Shown piece after piece: positions 1 to 8,140 of a stretch of 64,000 nucleotides of DNA. Source of the DNA: Bartonella vinsonii subsp. vinsonii. GTDB taxonomy: Bacteria; Pseudomonadota; Alphaproteobacteria; Rhizobiales; Rhizobiaceae. Every line of letters starts with the position of its first letter. The stretch's first letter is position 1. Under the pieces are notes generated by a model, which was given only the letters and a program-made list of their open reading frames with translations, had not been told where the DNA came from and did not search any database. Both the position numbers and the translations under genes were made by a program. The DNA lies in the NCBI RefSeq assembly GCF_902825235.1, contig NZ_CADEAJ010000001.1:1-64000 (forward strand). Reading direction: 5' to 3'.

Positions 1-244
1 CAATACGCCGCCGTGGCACCTCAAACTGATAATGCAAGATATGAATAACAATCTGCCGTGCTAACGCCGCATCAAATAAGCCATGCGGAGGGTCAATAAT
101 ATACCGGATCGGCAGATGCTTAAATCCCCCACTCACGGCTTTTAAAGAACAGGAAAGCATCACCTGTAAACGTTCAACTTCTGAATAAGGATTAACGATA
201 TCGCTTCTGACATCTGGGGTCCATAAATTACAAGCAGCAACCAT
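1..244 (-). CDS. Prophage early protein, partial (runs off left edge)
   Basis: The frame is open from an ATG at 244 to the window edge, giving 81 visible residues. A strong purine run (AGGGGGTGG) sits just upstream of the ATG. The last visible stretch (RQIVIHILHYQFEVPRRRI) is basic and helical, and loosely recalls the C-terminal DnaA-type DNA-binding helices found in some alphaproteobacterial phage proteins; that is inference only. It follows the Ner-like gene in the same direction, with a 17-base overlap with the small ORF before it, so it belongs to the leftward early operon of a Mu-like prophage. It does not start like a MuA transposase. Function unknown. Confidence 0.6.
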   Translation of the reverse strand, partial: MVAACNLWTPDVRSDIVNPYSEVERLQVMLSCSLKAVSGGFKHLPIRYIIDPPHGLFDAALARQIVIHILHYQFEVPRRRI

Positions 245-368
245 AACCACCCCCTATAAAAACAATATGACCACCCCCTAATCGCCAGAACCAACCCTTC
301 CAAACGGCTGCCTGACGACACAACTCTATGCAATTTATCTTGCCCATTTCGTATTGATCTTTAGACAT
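228..368 (-). CDS. Small prophage ORF, 46 aa, unknown function
   Basis: The ORF begins at ATG 368, nine bases after an AAAAAGG ribosome-binding sequence, and ends at TAA 228-230. The protein starts MSKDQYEMGKINCIELCRQ and continues into a Trp/Gly-rich tail (WKGWFWRLGGG...IGGGYGCC). It sits between the Ner-like gene and the next leftward gene and overlaps the latter by 17 bases, which suggests translational coupling in an early phage operon. The product is too short for family assignment. Evidence rests on the start signal and the tight packing, so it could be fortuitous. Confidence 0.45.
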   Translation of the reverse strand: MSKDQYEMGKINCIELCRQAAVWKGWFWRLGGGHIVFIGGGYGCCL

Positions 369-441
369 TGATAAACCTTTTTATCTTATGGTATTTAAAC
401 TCATGGCAAATGCGCAAAAACGCAAAGCCGTGTAACGAAGT

Positions 442-735
442 TCAAGCAGCATTACCGCGCAAAGCAGAATGCGCACGCGAATCTGTGTTGGCATGTTTTG
501 CTGCTTTAAAAATGCGACGGCGACTTTTGGGGTAGCGGTCACTAAAAACTTGCTCGACGGGCAAACCGATAAAATCGGCAATAGCACGTTCAGCTTTCTC
601 ATTAGACCGTGTCCAGATGTGTTGAACGCTGGATGACGGTAGTTGATAAGCTTTCGCGAGCTCCGCCAAGGTCATATTACGGCGGCGTAGCTCGGCTAAA
701 ATACTATGGCGATCCCATACTTGTGTGAGAGTCAT
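442..735 (-). CDS. ner: Ner-like phage DNA-binding regulator
   Basis: The 97-residue protein contains an Ner/Nlp-type helix-turn-helix: WDRHSILAELRRRNMTLAEL, a recognition helix near SSSVQHIWTR, then AIADFIGLPVEQVFSDRYP. In phage Mu, Ner is the early regulator that turns down the early operon and the repressor promoter; that role is inferred here. The start is placed at ATG 735 because AGGAGCGAAG lies directly upstream. An earlier in-frame ATG at 771 lacks such a site and would overlap a hairpin. It diverges from an XRE-type repressor at 881, the same c/ner geometry as Mu. Two more leftward ORFs follow, leaving the window. Confidence 0.85.
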   Translation of the reverse strand: MTLTQVWDRHSILAELRRRNMTLAELAKAYQLPSSSVQHIWTRSNEKAERAIADFIGLPVEQVFSDRYPKSRRRIFKAAKHANTDSRAHSALRGNAA

Positions 736-755
736 AAACTTCGCTCCTACTTCAA

Positions 756-780
756 ACGGATGCTCCAACATCCGTTTTTT
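756..780 (+). terminator. Hairpin plus T-run in the phage switch region
   Basis: ACGGATG (756-762) and CATCCGT (769-775) form a perfect 7-bp stem with a 6-nt loop, followed by TTTTTT on the plus strand. It lies in the leader of the minus-strand ner gene. It could end rightward transcription entering the prophage, or act as an operator. Direction and role are inferred. Confidence 0.5.
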
Positions 781-801
781 GTGGGGTTCTTTGTGTAATA
801 A

Positions 802-820
802 CCGTCTTTTTTACAGACGG
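802..820. promoter_or_regulatory. Inverted repeat between ner and repressor (candidate operator)
   Basis: CCGTCT and AGACGG form a 6-bp inverted repeat around a short T-rich centre, midway between the divergent ner and repressor genes. That is where the early/repressor operators lie in Mu-like phages. No footprint evidence; inferred from position and symmetry. Confidence 0.4.
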
Positions 821-880
821 TAATATGAGGTATATCTACAAATAGGATATTATTAAACCTCATTTGTAAACATTTGTAAT

Positions 881-1407
881 ATGAAACGACAAAAAAATGA
901 GCCCAAAACCGCATTAGCAAAACGACTCACAGAAGTTAGAAAGCTTGTGGGCTTATCTCGTGATATATTTTCTCTTAAAATTGGTATCAGTATTCAGGGA
1001 CTCGGAAATTACGAACGCGGTGACAGAACTCCAGACGCAACAGTTTTATCAGCATATAAGGAAAAATTTGGAGTGAACCTGAATTGGCTTTTGACTGGTG
1101 AAGATGCGATGTTTATAGACATGATGATGACTCGGGCTTTCAATATCTCTCCACCTACCATCCCTGCTGGGCTCATGAAAAAGCTCGGTCGCATAGCTTA
1201 TACAACCTATCGCGATGCAAAAATAAAACTCCCCCTGAAGATATAGCGGAATTAGCAGCAGAGCTTTATAAAAAGTTGCAAGAGCTTGTTCAAAACATCA
1301 ATGATAGTGAAGAAGTAGAGCTTACTTTGCCTCTTCTAAAATTGCATTTAAAGCGTCAAATAGAAGCTGAAAGAGTACATCTAGAAGCTACACAAGATAC
1401 GGCTTAA
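881..1407 (+). pseudogene. XRE-family phage repressor, frameshifted
   Basis: The intact first part (881-1246, 121 aa) has a Cro/cI-type helix-turn-helix: AKRLTEVRKLVGLSRDIFS, then GISIQGLGNYERGDRTP, then GVNLNWLLTGE. It stops at a TAG in codon 122. One base out of frame, coding-like sequence continues without stops from about 1222 to TAA 1405-1407 (residues PPEDIAELAAELYKKL, then a charged helical tail). An A5 run at 1219-1223 is the likely lesion: a sixth A would restore a ~175-residue repressor with a C-terminal helical domain. The DNA-binding part may still be made. A sequencing error is a simple alternative. It diverges from ner, as the Mu c repressor does. Confidence 0.75.
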
Positions 1408-2169
1408 TGCCCCTTTAATATGAAAAATCGATATGAAAATCTTTTTTGCTTTTTTTGTCATTTTTGGCTGATTTTGAATCTGGTTGCACTTTTTTTTCAT
1501 TTTTTTCAAAGGGGCTTCAAAGGCGGTTTTCTGGGCTTTCACAGACTTTTTAAAAATCTTCAAAGGGTTTTCAAAGACCTTTCAAAGCCTTCTCTCATTT
1601 TTACCATGAAAATGCACTTTTTTCTGATTTTCGCTCTTTTTCGCAATTTTAGGTGTCAAAATCCATTTTGACAAAATGCGCATTTAATGGTAAAAAATAT
1701 CCATAAAAACAACAAATTACCACGTATTCCTAACTGATCCTACCTCTTTCCCACTTAGTATAAAACCTAGTGTCAAGCTACACGCATCGTACTTTGCTAT
1801 GTCTTCATGCTTTAAAGATATAAGAAGTATAGTATGAGCTAGAGGATAGCAACAATGGGATATATCCCCTTTAAATAAATGCACTGGTATGTAATGCATT
1901 TGTGAGATTTTAATAATCCTGAAATCTGCTTTTAATTCAATAACTATTTAGTGATCTTCATTGCGAGATTGCATTCAACAACAGGCATTATGATTTTTTT
2001 TGTCTATAAAATATTATTAACGGCCTATAAGCAATTTACAGATTTAATTTACTCAGGTTGCATCTATACCTTAAACGATGTCTCCCCCCCCCTCTGTGTT
2101 ATGACTTTAAAAGAGATATTTCACTTCATGCAGAAAATATTGCTTACTTTGCGAAAGAATAAATATAAA
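1408..2169. other. Gene-poor region at probable prophage end, T-rich
   Basis: No convincing gene. Short ORFs on both strands are low-complexity translations of T-rich DNA. Position just beyond the divergent repressor is where the left end of a Mu-like prophage should lie, but no end sequence or target duplication can be recognised without the other end. It contains the 11-bp repeat array listed separately and a C9 run at 2084-2092. Confidence 0.6.
1505..1591. repeat. Degenerate 11-bp tandem repeat (TTCAAAG core)
   Basis: TTCAAAG recurs at 1505, 1516, 1559, 1570 and 1581. Degenerate units at 1527, 1538 (TTCACAG) and about 1549 keep an approximately 11-base register, so there are about eight units. 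One helical turn per unit would put all copies on the same DNA face. It may be a protein-binding array at the prophage end or a decaying minisatellite. Confidence 0.6.
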
Positions 2170-2589
2170 ATGAAACATTGGATAGCTGTAATTTCTCAAG
2201 ATCACGCTCGCCTTGCAGCCAAATTAGGTTTCCTTCAAATCTGTCACGGTAAGGCTGCCCCACTTCAAAAAACATCTAAGGGAGATGAAGTCTTCATTTA
2301 CTGTCCACGGAGTGAAATGGGCACTGGAAAAATTCTTCAAACTATAGAGTTTCAGTGTGTGTTTAAAGACAACCACATTTATCAAGTAGAGCAAGTTCCT
2401 GATTTCAAACCTTTTCGAAAAGATGCTGTTTTTAATAAACAAGCAAAACCTGTTGTTTTAAAAGAAGTTCAAAGTCTAGAATTTCTATCTAATCCTCATT
2501 GGGGGATGTTAGCAAGGCGAGGTTTTTTCGAAATTACGACTCATGATGCAACCCAAATTCGCAAAGCAATGGGAATTTATGATAGCTAA
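2170..2589 (+). CDS. EVE-domain protein (UPF0310-like)
   Basis: The 139-residue protein begins MKHWIAVISQDHARLAAK and carries the EVE/PUA-like fold signature: a KGDEVFIYCPRSEMGTGK segment near residues 35-55, an F-x-P-FRKDAVF segment, and the C-terminal RRGFFEITTHDATQIRKAMG typical of the family. EVE domains bind modified bases in RNA or DNA, but the ligand for single-domain members is not established. The frame is open further upstream to 1951, but that translation is low-complexity and unlike the family, so ATG 2170 is preferred. No strong Shine-Dalgarno is seen. A terminator-like hairpin follows at 2622-2660. It stands alone between prophage sequence and an SRPBCC gene. Confidence 0.85.
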   Translation: MKHWIAVISQDHARLAAKLGFLQICHGKAAPLQKTSKGDEVFIYCPRSEMGTGKILQTIEFQCVFKDNHIYQVEQVPDFKPFRKDAVFNKQAKPVVLKEVQSLEFLSNPHWGMLARRGFFEITTHDATQIRKAMGIYDS

Positions 2590-2621
2590 TTATTTATCTA
2601 TTTTTGTTATTTCAAGTATAT

Positions 2622-2660
2622 AAAGAAAATCTTTCTTAGAAACTGAAGGGTTTTCTTTTA
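2622..2660 (+). terminator. Rho-independent terminator after the EVE gene
   Basis: AAAGAAAATCTTTC (2622-2635) pairs with GAAGGGTTTTCTTT (2645-2658), allowing G-U pairs, and is followed by T-rich sequence. Confidence 0.5.
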
Positions 2661-2813
2661 ATTAAAGCATAGTCTAAAGAGATTGGTATCAATGCATTAT
2701 GTGTCATGACACTGCTGTTGAAAACTGGACTGCAATAGGAATAAACATCTTAAATTTAAAACTTTCTTTTGGCTTGAATCCTATATAGCCTATTCTATTA
2801 AAAGGATTTTTTT

Positions 2814-3281
2814 ATGAAAAAGGGGACCCTCATGTTTAAATGGACACATAGCGAAGAGATTTATACACAAGCAAGTGCTGAACAAATTTGGGCTATGTGG
2901 GAAGACGTAGCAACATGGCCTTGTTGGGACCATGAACTTGAATGGGTAGAACTTCCTAATGCTTTCAAAGCAGAAGCTATAGGACAAATGAAACCAAAAA
3001 AAGGACCGAAAGTAACCTTTACACTTGATAAAGTTATAAAAAACGTTTGTTTTTCTGATTATACTAAACTTCCTTTTACACGCATAATTTTTGATCATGA
3101 ATATATTAGCTCAACAAAATCTGGTTCTTCAAAAAATAAAATTCGTCATACAGTAACTATGACTGGTTTACTTTCCCCTTTATTTGGAGTGCTTATTGGA
3201 TCAAAGATTAAATTACATCTTCGTGATGCAATGATCGAAATGAACCGCCGTGCTCTTACTGGGAATAAATCGTTTTCATAA
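2814..3281 (+). CDS. SRPBCC (START-like) family protein
   Basis: A 155-residue protein with the polyketide-cyclase/SRPBCC layout: an N-terminal strand FKWTHSEEIYTQASAEQIWAM, the helix WEDVATWPCWDHELEWVEL, strands through the middle, and a long C-terminal helix (KIKLHLRDAMIEMNRRAL). These folds form a hydrophobic pocket, and the ligand cannot be predicted. Two starts are possible: ATG 2814, or ATG 2832, which has GGGGACC just upstream and gives a protein beginning MFKW at the first strand. The second start looks better for the fold. It stands alone, with about 400 bases of decayed sequence after it. Confidence 0.75.
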   Translation: MKKGTLMFKWTHSEEIYTQASAEQIWAMWEDVATWPCWDHELEWVELPNAFKAEAIGQMKPKKGPKVTFTLDKVIKNVCFSDYTKLPFTRIIFDHEYISSTKSGSSKNKIRHTVTMTGLLSPLFGVLIGSKIKLHLRDAMIEMNRRALTGNKSFS

Positions 3282-3701
3282 CTATACTTACTCACTTAAG
3301 GAAATTGAATTTGTTAAAAAAAGACGACGCAGAAGTTATAGCCCACATTAGAGTTGAGTCTTTGAACCGTGAGTGTTTAACTAACCAATTGCTCATGGGG
3401 TATGTAATTTAGTCCATTTTGCAGTTTTAGCGTTTAAAATGAAGTGTCATCGCACAATTTCCCATTGGTTTTATGGAAATATGTATTTGACTCACTGACG
3501 ACAATGAGCGAATTAGAAAGCTTGAAGCCAAAGAGATTTTACTTGCATTTTTTTGAAAGAAGCTGAAAAAAATCGTTCACTTTATTAAAAGAATGTGTGT
3601 ATGCGAGTATTTATATTGATAAGCATACAAAATGACATTTTATATGAATTCGCCAGATTGCTTATCCGTATAAATAATAAAATATTTAAGGGAGTCTAAT
3701 A
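3282..3701. other. Gene-poor region with possible gene remnants
   Basis: No intact gene. A stretch from about 3310 reads 33 coding-like codons (LLKKDDAEVIAHIRVESLN...) before a stop, and a second short stretch near 3500 reads DDNERIRKLEAKEILLAFF. Both look like fragments of dead genes that I cannot assign. Confidence 0.4.
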
Positions 3702-5033
3702 ATGACTGACAAAAACCAGATTGATAAAGCCGCTTCGTTGGTTGAAGCAGCAAAGCGTTCTGGAGCAGATGCTGCTGATGCTGTTATTGTCCGTTCACAT
3801 TCTACCAGCGTATCAGTTCGTTGCGGAAAAGTCGAATCGACAGAAGCTTCAAAGAGCAATGACTTTACATTAAGGGTTTTTGTTGGCAAAAAAGTAGCAA
3901 GTGTTTCTGCTAATTTAACGACTTATCCGCAAAAACTAGCAGAGCGTGTTGTTGCAATGGCAAAAGCTTCTCCTGACAGTTTATTTGAAGGTTTGGCAAA
4001 TAAAGACTATTTGGTTACACACCCTAAAGATCTTGATCTTTTTGATGATTTTGTTCCACATAGTCATTTTTTAACAGAAGATGCTTTAAAAACGGAGGCA
4101 GCAGCCCTCGATATTAAAGGAGTGAGCAATTCTGGTGGAGCCACAACAGCTTATGGCCGTAGTGGGTTTGTTCTTGTAACGAGTGATGGTTTTTGTGGGA
4201 CTTATCATTCCAGTTATTTTTCACGTTCTTGCAGTGCTGTAGCTGGTGAAGGTACCGCAATGGAACGGGATTATGATTATACAGCTGCCCTCCATTTTTC
4301 TGATTTGGAAGCAGCAGAAATTGTGGGAAAAAATGCAGGAATTAGAGCAGTTCGACGTTTGGGAGCAGTTCGTGCTACCACAAAGGTTTTGGATGTTATT
4401 TTTGATCCGCGTACAGCTCGCGGAATTGCTGGGCATATCGCATGTATGGTGAATGGAGCATCTGTAGCTCGTAAAACGAGTCTTTTACAAAACTTCTTAG
4501 GAAAAACAGTGATGAAGTCGGATGTTCATGTGACAGATCAACCTTTGCGATTGCGTGGGAATGCTTCTCGTCCTTTCGATGGAGAAGGTGTGGAAGGGCA
4601 AACATTGAATATTATTGAAAATGGTATTTTAAAAAACTGGCTTCTTTCATCATCTTCAGCGCGTGAATTGGGGCTTGAAACCAATGGTCATGGTGTACGT
4701 TCAGCTTCATTGGTTCAACCAGCAAGTACCAATTTTGCTATTGAACCGAGTTTAATATCACCTAACGATATGATAAAAAATTTGCGTACCGGATTCTATG
4801 TTACAGAATTATTCGGGCATGGCATTGATTTCGTTACGGGACAGTACAGTCGTGGTGCTTCTGGTTTTTGGATTGAAAATGGCGAAATTGCTTATCCAGT
4901 AAGCGAAGTAACACTGGGTTCTGATCTGCTCCATATGTTAGCACATTTAACACCTGCCAACGATATTGATCGGCGTTATAGTACAGCGGCGCCAACATTA
5001 TTAATTGAAGGGATGACACTTGCAGGAAAATAA
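3702..5033 (+). CDS. pmbA: PmbA/TldE metalloprotease-complex protein
   Basis: The 443-residue protein matches PmbA (TldE), the partner of TldD in a heterodimeric zinc protease that degrades unfolded peptides and processes some modified peptides such as microcin B17. Visible family features are the N-terminal domain (VEAAKRSGADAADAVIVRS; RCGKVESTEASKSNDFTLRV; FVGKKVASVS), the central ILGxAA-like RAVRRLGA segment, and the C-terminal ELFGHGIDFVTGQYSRGASGFWIENGEI. TldE lacks the HExxxH motif carried by TldD, and none is present here. AGGGAG precedes the ATG. The TTG start of the next gene lies inside the last codons, so the two genes are coupled. Confidence 0.92.
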   Translation: MTDKNQIDKAASLVEAAKRSGADAADAVIVRSHSTSVSVRCGKVESTEASKSNDFTLRVFVGKKVASVSANLTTYPQKLAERVVAMAKASPDSLFEGLANKDYLVTHPKDLDLFDDFVPHSHFLTEDALKTEAAALDIKGVSNSGGATTAYGRSGFVLVTSDGFCGTYHSSYFSRSCSAVAGEGTAMERDYDYTAALHFSDLEAAEIVGKNAGIRAVRRLGAVRATTKVLDVIFDPRTARGIAGHIACMVNGASVARKTSLLQNFLGKTVMKSDVHVTDQPLRLRGNASRPFDGEGVEGQTLNIIENGILKNWLLSSSSARELGLETNGHGVRSASLVQPASTNFAIEPSLISPNDMIKNLRTGFYVTELFGHGIDFVTGQYSRGASGFWIENGEIAYPVSEVTLGSDLLHMLAHLTPANDIDRRYSTAAPTLLIEGMTLAGK

Positions 5034-5823
5034 CACACATCTTTCTTCTGATTTAAATCTTTTGCTTGATGTTAGCCGAGAGGCTGGGGATTTAGCAATG
5101 AAGTATTTTGGATGTGCTTTAGACGTTTGGATAAAAGATGGAAATTCACCAGTTAGTGAGGCGGATTTTGCAGTTGATCATTTTTTGAAAGAAAAGCTCC
5201 TTGAGGCGCGTCCGAATTATGGATGGATTTCAGAAGAAACGAAAGATCATCGGAAACAACAAAATTATGAACGCTACTTTGTGGTTGATCCTATCGATGG
5301 AACGCGTGGTTTTCTTTCTGGCAATACCTATTGGTGTATTTCGATAGCTATTATTGAGAATGGGCGCCCTATCGTGGGTGTTGTGCAATGTCCAGCTCAG
5401 GGTGATGTTTATGCGGCTCTTATTGGTGGAGGGGCGACATTAAATGGCAGAGAACTTCCTTTTTTGGCATCTCAGATTAAACGCAAATATAAAGTTTCAC
5501 TCGATAAATCGCTCGCTCAAAAATTGCCAGATGATTTTCTCAATCAAATTAGTTTGTATCGCCATATTCCCTCTCTTGCATATCGTATTGTCCTTGTTGC
5601 CCAAAATGAGATTGATATTGTGTTTGTTCGTCCAAATTGTCATGCATGGGATATCGCAGCGGCTGATCTTATTTTACAGGAATGTGGAGGATGTTTTTTA
5701 TCACTTGATGCACCTTTTATATCTTACGGAATTGAACCTTATCAATATGGACTTTTGATTGCGGGTAAAAATAATTGCTGTCAAGATATGATAGATGTTG
5801 TTCGCCAAGCAAAGTTAGTTTAA
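5020..5823 (+). CDS. Inositol monophosphatase-family phosphatase (CysQ-like)
   Basis: The 267-residue protein has the metal-dependent lithium-sensitive phosphatase motifs: SEADFAVD, WISEET, the DPIDGTRGF metal-binding loop near residue 90, and the C-terminal CHAWDIAAADLI. Members hydrolyse inositol phosphates or 3'-phosphoadenosine nucleotides. The position after pmbA matches the rhizobial CysQ-like arrangement, so 3'(2'),5'-bisphosphate nucleotidase activity is plausible but not proven. The start is a TTG at 5020 with GAAGGGA upstream, overlapping the end of pmbA by 14 bases; the next in-frame ATG (5098) would remove a conserved helix. Confidence 0.85.
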   Translation: MQENNTHLSSDLNLLLDVSREAGDLAMKYFGCALDVWIKDGNSPVSEADFAVDHFLKEKLLEARPNYGWISEETKDHRKQQNYERYFVVDPIDGTRGFLSGNTYWCISIAIIENGRPIVGVVQCPAQGDVYAALIGGGATLNGRELPFLASQIKRKYKVSLDKSLAQKLPDDFLNQISLYRHIPSLAYRIVLVAQNEIDIVFVRPNCHAWDIAAADLILQECGGCFLSLDAPFISYGIEPYQYGLLIAGKNNCCQDMIDVVRQAKLV

Positions 5824-5868
5824 TCACATAAAAAATGCGCTAAAATTTCTTAACGATATGGAGGCTCC

Positions 5869-6114
5869 ATGACCGATACCAATGAAAAAAAACAACATTT
5901 GCATCTTGTATTTGGTGGGGAATTGAAAAATCTTAAAAGTAATCAATTTAAGAATCTTGATGATTTAGATGTGGTTGGTATTTTTCCAGATTATCAATCA
6001 GCTCAAGAAGCGTGGCAAGCGAAAGCACAAAGCAGTGTAGATAATGCATTACAACGTTATTACATCGTAGACTTGCATCGCCTTCTTGATAGTGAAATGG
6101 ATGATGCATCATAA
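5869..6114 (+). CDS. DUF4170 small protein
   Basis: An 81-residue protein with the DUF4170 pattern: LHLVFGGEL, then LDVVGIFPDYQSAQEAWQAKAQ, then QRYYIVDLHRLLD. It is a conserved alphaproteobacterial family without a known function, usually found just upstream of the lipid A core genes, as here. GGAG precedes the ATG. The gene that usually follows it in relatives (DUF374 acyltransferase) is present only as a relic. Confidence 0.85.
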   Translation: MTDTNEKKQHLHLVFGGELKNLKSNQFKNLDDLDVVGIFPDYQSAQEAWQAKAQSSVDNALQRYYIVDLHRLLDSEMDDAS

Positions 6115-6599
6115 AACTTGAATTTTAGACTGTTACTTTCCTCATTATGCAAATGCTAAAAAAATAAATTTTTTCGATATACTATTAGGATGAATGAAAA
6201 TTAAGTGTATTTTGTAAAGTGCTTTTTGTGATAAAGATGTGGTTTATACAGTTTTTTAGTGTGTGAATGGATTGTGTACCCTTTGTTTATTGAACGAATC
6301 TCCTCTTAAAAAACTTAAAGAATGTTGCTAAGGTCTAAAGCGATCATAATCTATTTCTTATGACTTTTTTGTTTTGTTAATTCAGAAATAAATGGAGCAT
6401 TAAAAAACGAGAGTTTAAATTTGTTCATAGTTTAAGAAGAAAAAGTAAAATTCCTTATGTTCATAAGTTAGTTATGAGAGTGTTCATGATAAAAATGCTC
6501 TTAATCCTGACAAGAAACTCCATAATTATGGATATAAAGTGCATAAAACTAGAAAAAGGATTATCTTTTATTTACCTGTACTATGTCATACTGTATGTA

Positions 6600-6807
6600 C
6601 ATACATTCTCATGGGAGAAAGTTCTTGAAAAAATACAGGAAAAATTGTGATATCGTTTTTCCAAAGCATTCTCATGAATAAAGCGTTTTTTGTTGCTTAA
6701 AATGCGGAAAATATTTCGCTCCTCGCTCTGAAAAATTGATGCAATGAACAAGGGTGATGAATCGTTTAATAGAAAAAGCTTGCAGGCGTCTTAAAACAAG
6801 TGAATAA
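6600..6807 (+). pseudogene. Relic of DUF374 lysophospholipid acyltransferase-like gene
   Basis: In one frame the sequence reads KNCDIVFPK, HSHE, stop, SVFCCLKCGKYFAPRSEKLMQ, stop, TRVMNRLIEKACRRLKTSE, stop at 6805. From memory this aligns with the C-terminal part of rhizobial DUF374 proteins (WDRFVLPKPF, GRGVFVWGEPIFVPR, LENELNRLTxEADRL). DUF374 normally sits between DUF4170 and waaA, exactly this place. Two in-frame stops and a missing catalytic N-terminal part show the gene is dead. The region 6115-6600 is presumably its further-decayed 5' part; I cannot align it. Confidence 0.65.
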
Positions 6808-6817
6808 GGTGGTTTTA

Positions 6818-8140
6818 ATGATGGAACTAAAGGCATGTGCGGCTCTTTTAATCTATCGGATGATGGGTTTTTGCTTGCGTCCCGTTATACCCTTTTATTT
6901 GTTTCTTCGTGCTGTCCGTGGAAAAGAAGAGTGGGGTCGCCAAAAAGAGCGTTTGGGTAAAAGCCATAAAGTCCGTCCTCAAAGCCCATTAATTTGGTTG
7001 CACGCGGCAAGTGTTGGAGAAACACTTGCTCTTGTCCCACTTATTAATTATATTTTATCATTAAAAATCAATATATTATTAACAACCTGCACTGTAACAT
7101 CTTCTTCTCTTGTAAAAAAGCAGTTTGGTAATCGTCTCATTCATCAATATGCTCCGTTAGATTTAGATCTGGCTGTACATCGTTTTATCAGTCATTGGAA
7201 ACCGGATTTAGCATTGATTTGTGAATCAGAGATTTGGCCTCTTCGTATTAAAGAACTTGCAAAGATGCATATTCCACAGATTCTTGTTAATGCTCATATG
7301 TCTGAACGATCTTTTAAAGCTTGGCAAAAACGGCGTGTTCTTGCCAAACATATCTTTAAGCATATTGACTTGGCTATTGGGCAAAACGAAAAAGATGTAT
7401 CTTATTATAACGCCCTTGGGGTAAAATCTGTTGCACTTTCTGGCAATCTCAAGGCTGATGTTTTGCCGATTGAAGATCAAGATTTGCTTACGTATTATCA
7501 TAGTGCTATTGGCAACCGCCCAGTTTGGGCAGCTGTTTCAACCCATGAAGGGGAAGAGGAAATTGCTTTTGAAGTTCATAAAATTCTCAAAAATTATTTG
7601 CCGGATATATTAACAATCATTGTGCCTCGCCATCCTGAACGTTTAGAAGACCTTATGAGAAAATGCGACAAAAAGAATTTGCGCTTTATCCGTAGAAGTA
7701 ACAATGCTGTTCCAGATGCAAATACCGACATTTTGTGGGGCGATACAATTGGAGAAATGGGACTTTTCCTTCGCTTATCGAAAGTTTCTTTCATTGGGAA
7801 GTCTTTATGTGGAGATGGTGGACACAATCCATTGGAGTTAGCTTTGCTTAGATCAGCTATTTTAACGGGGCCTCATGTTTCTAATTTTCAAGAAATTTTT
7901 GACAAATTTTTAACGCGTGATGCAGCATTTGTGATTCAAAACACAAAACAACTTGCTATACAAGTGTATAGGCTTTTAACAAATGAAGCATTACGACAAG
8001 AAATGGTTGATAAAGCCTATGACGTAGCAACCGGTATGGCAGGTGCACTCGAGCGCACATTAAAACTTCTTGAACCATTTTTGCAACCTCTCGTGATACA
8101 AACAGGTTTGAGTCAACATCGGAGTCAGTATGCATATTAG
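6818..8140 (+). CDS. waaA: 3-deoxy-D-manno-octulosonic acid (Kdo) transferase
   Basis: A 440-residue protein that transfers Kdo from CMP-Kdo to the lipid A precursor at the inner membrane. Features: an N-terminal hydrophobic anchor (residues ~5-30), the GT30 segment [34 protein letters not shown], the acceptor segment [20 protein letters not shown], and the C-terminal nucleotide-sugar region GGHNPLELA. The start is set at ATG 6818, eight bases after AAGGTGG. A GTG at 6800 would also be in frame but overlaps the DUF374 relic. The 3' end overlaps lpxK by 11 bases, so both are translated from one message. Confidence 0.95.
   Translation: MMELKACAALLIYRMMGFCLRPVIPFYLFLRAVRGKEEWGRQKERLGKSHKVRPQSPLIWLHAASVGETLALVPLINYILSLKINILLTTCTVTSSSLVKKQFGNRLIHQYAPLDLDLAVHRFISHWKPDLALICESEIWPLRIKELAKMHIPQILVNAHMSERSFKAWQKRRVLAKHIFKHIDLAIGQNEKDVSYYNALGVKSVALSGNLKADVLPIEDQDLLTYYHSAIGNRPVWAAVSTHEGEEEIAFEVHKILKNYLPDILTIIVPRHPERLEDLMRKCDKKNLRFIRRSNNAVPDANTDILWGDTIGEMGLFLRLSKVSFIGKSLCGDGGHNPLELALLRSAILTGPHVSNFQEIFDKFLTRDAAFVIQNTKQLAIQVYRLLTNEALRQEMVDKAYDVATGMAGALERTLKLLEPFLQPLVIQTGLSQHRSQYAY

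Noticed and set aside
1420-1671. 83-residue ORF rich in Phe and Lys
   Set aside because: A low-complexity translation of T-rich repeat DNA without a start signal or family features.
1951-2169. N-terminal extension of the EVE-domain ORF with a C9 run
   Set aside because: The translation is unlike the EVE family and low-complexity; the family N-terminus starts at ATG 2170. The C9 run is therefore outside the gene.
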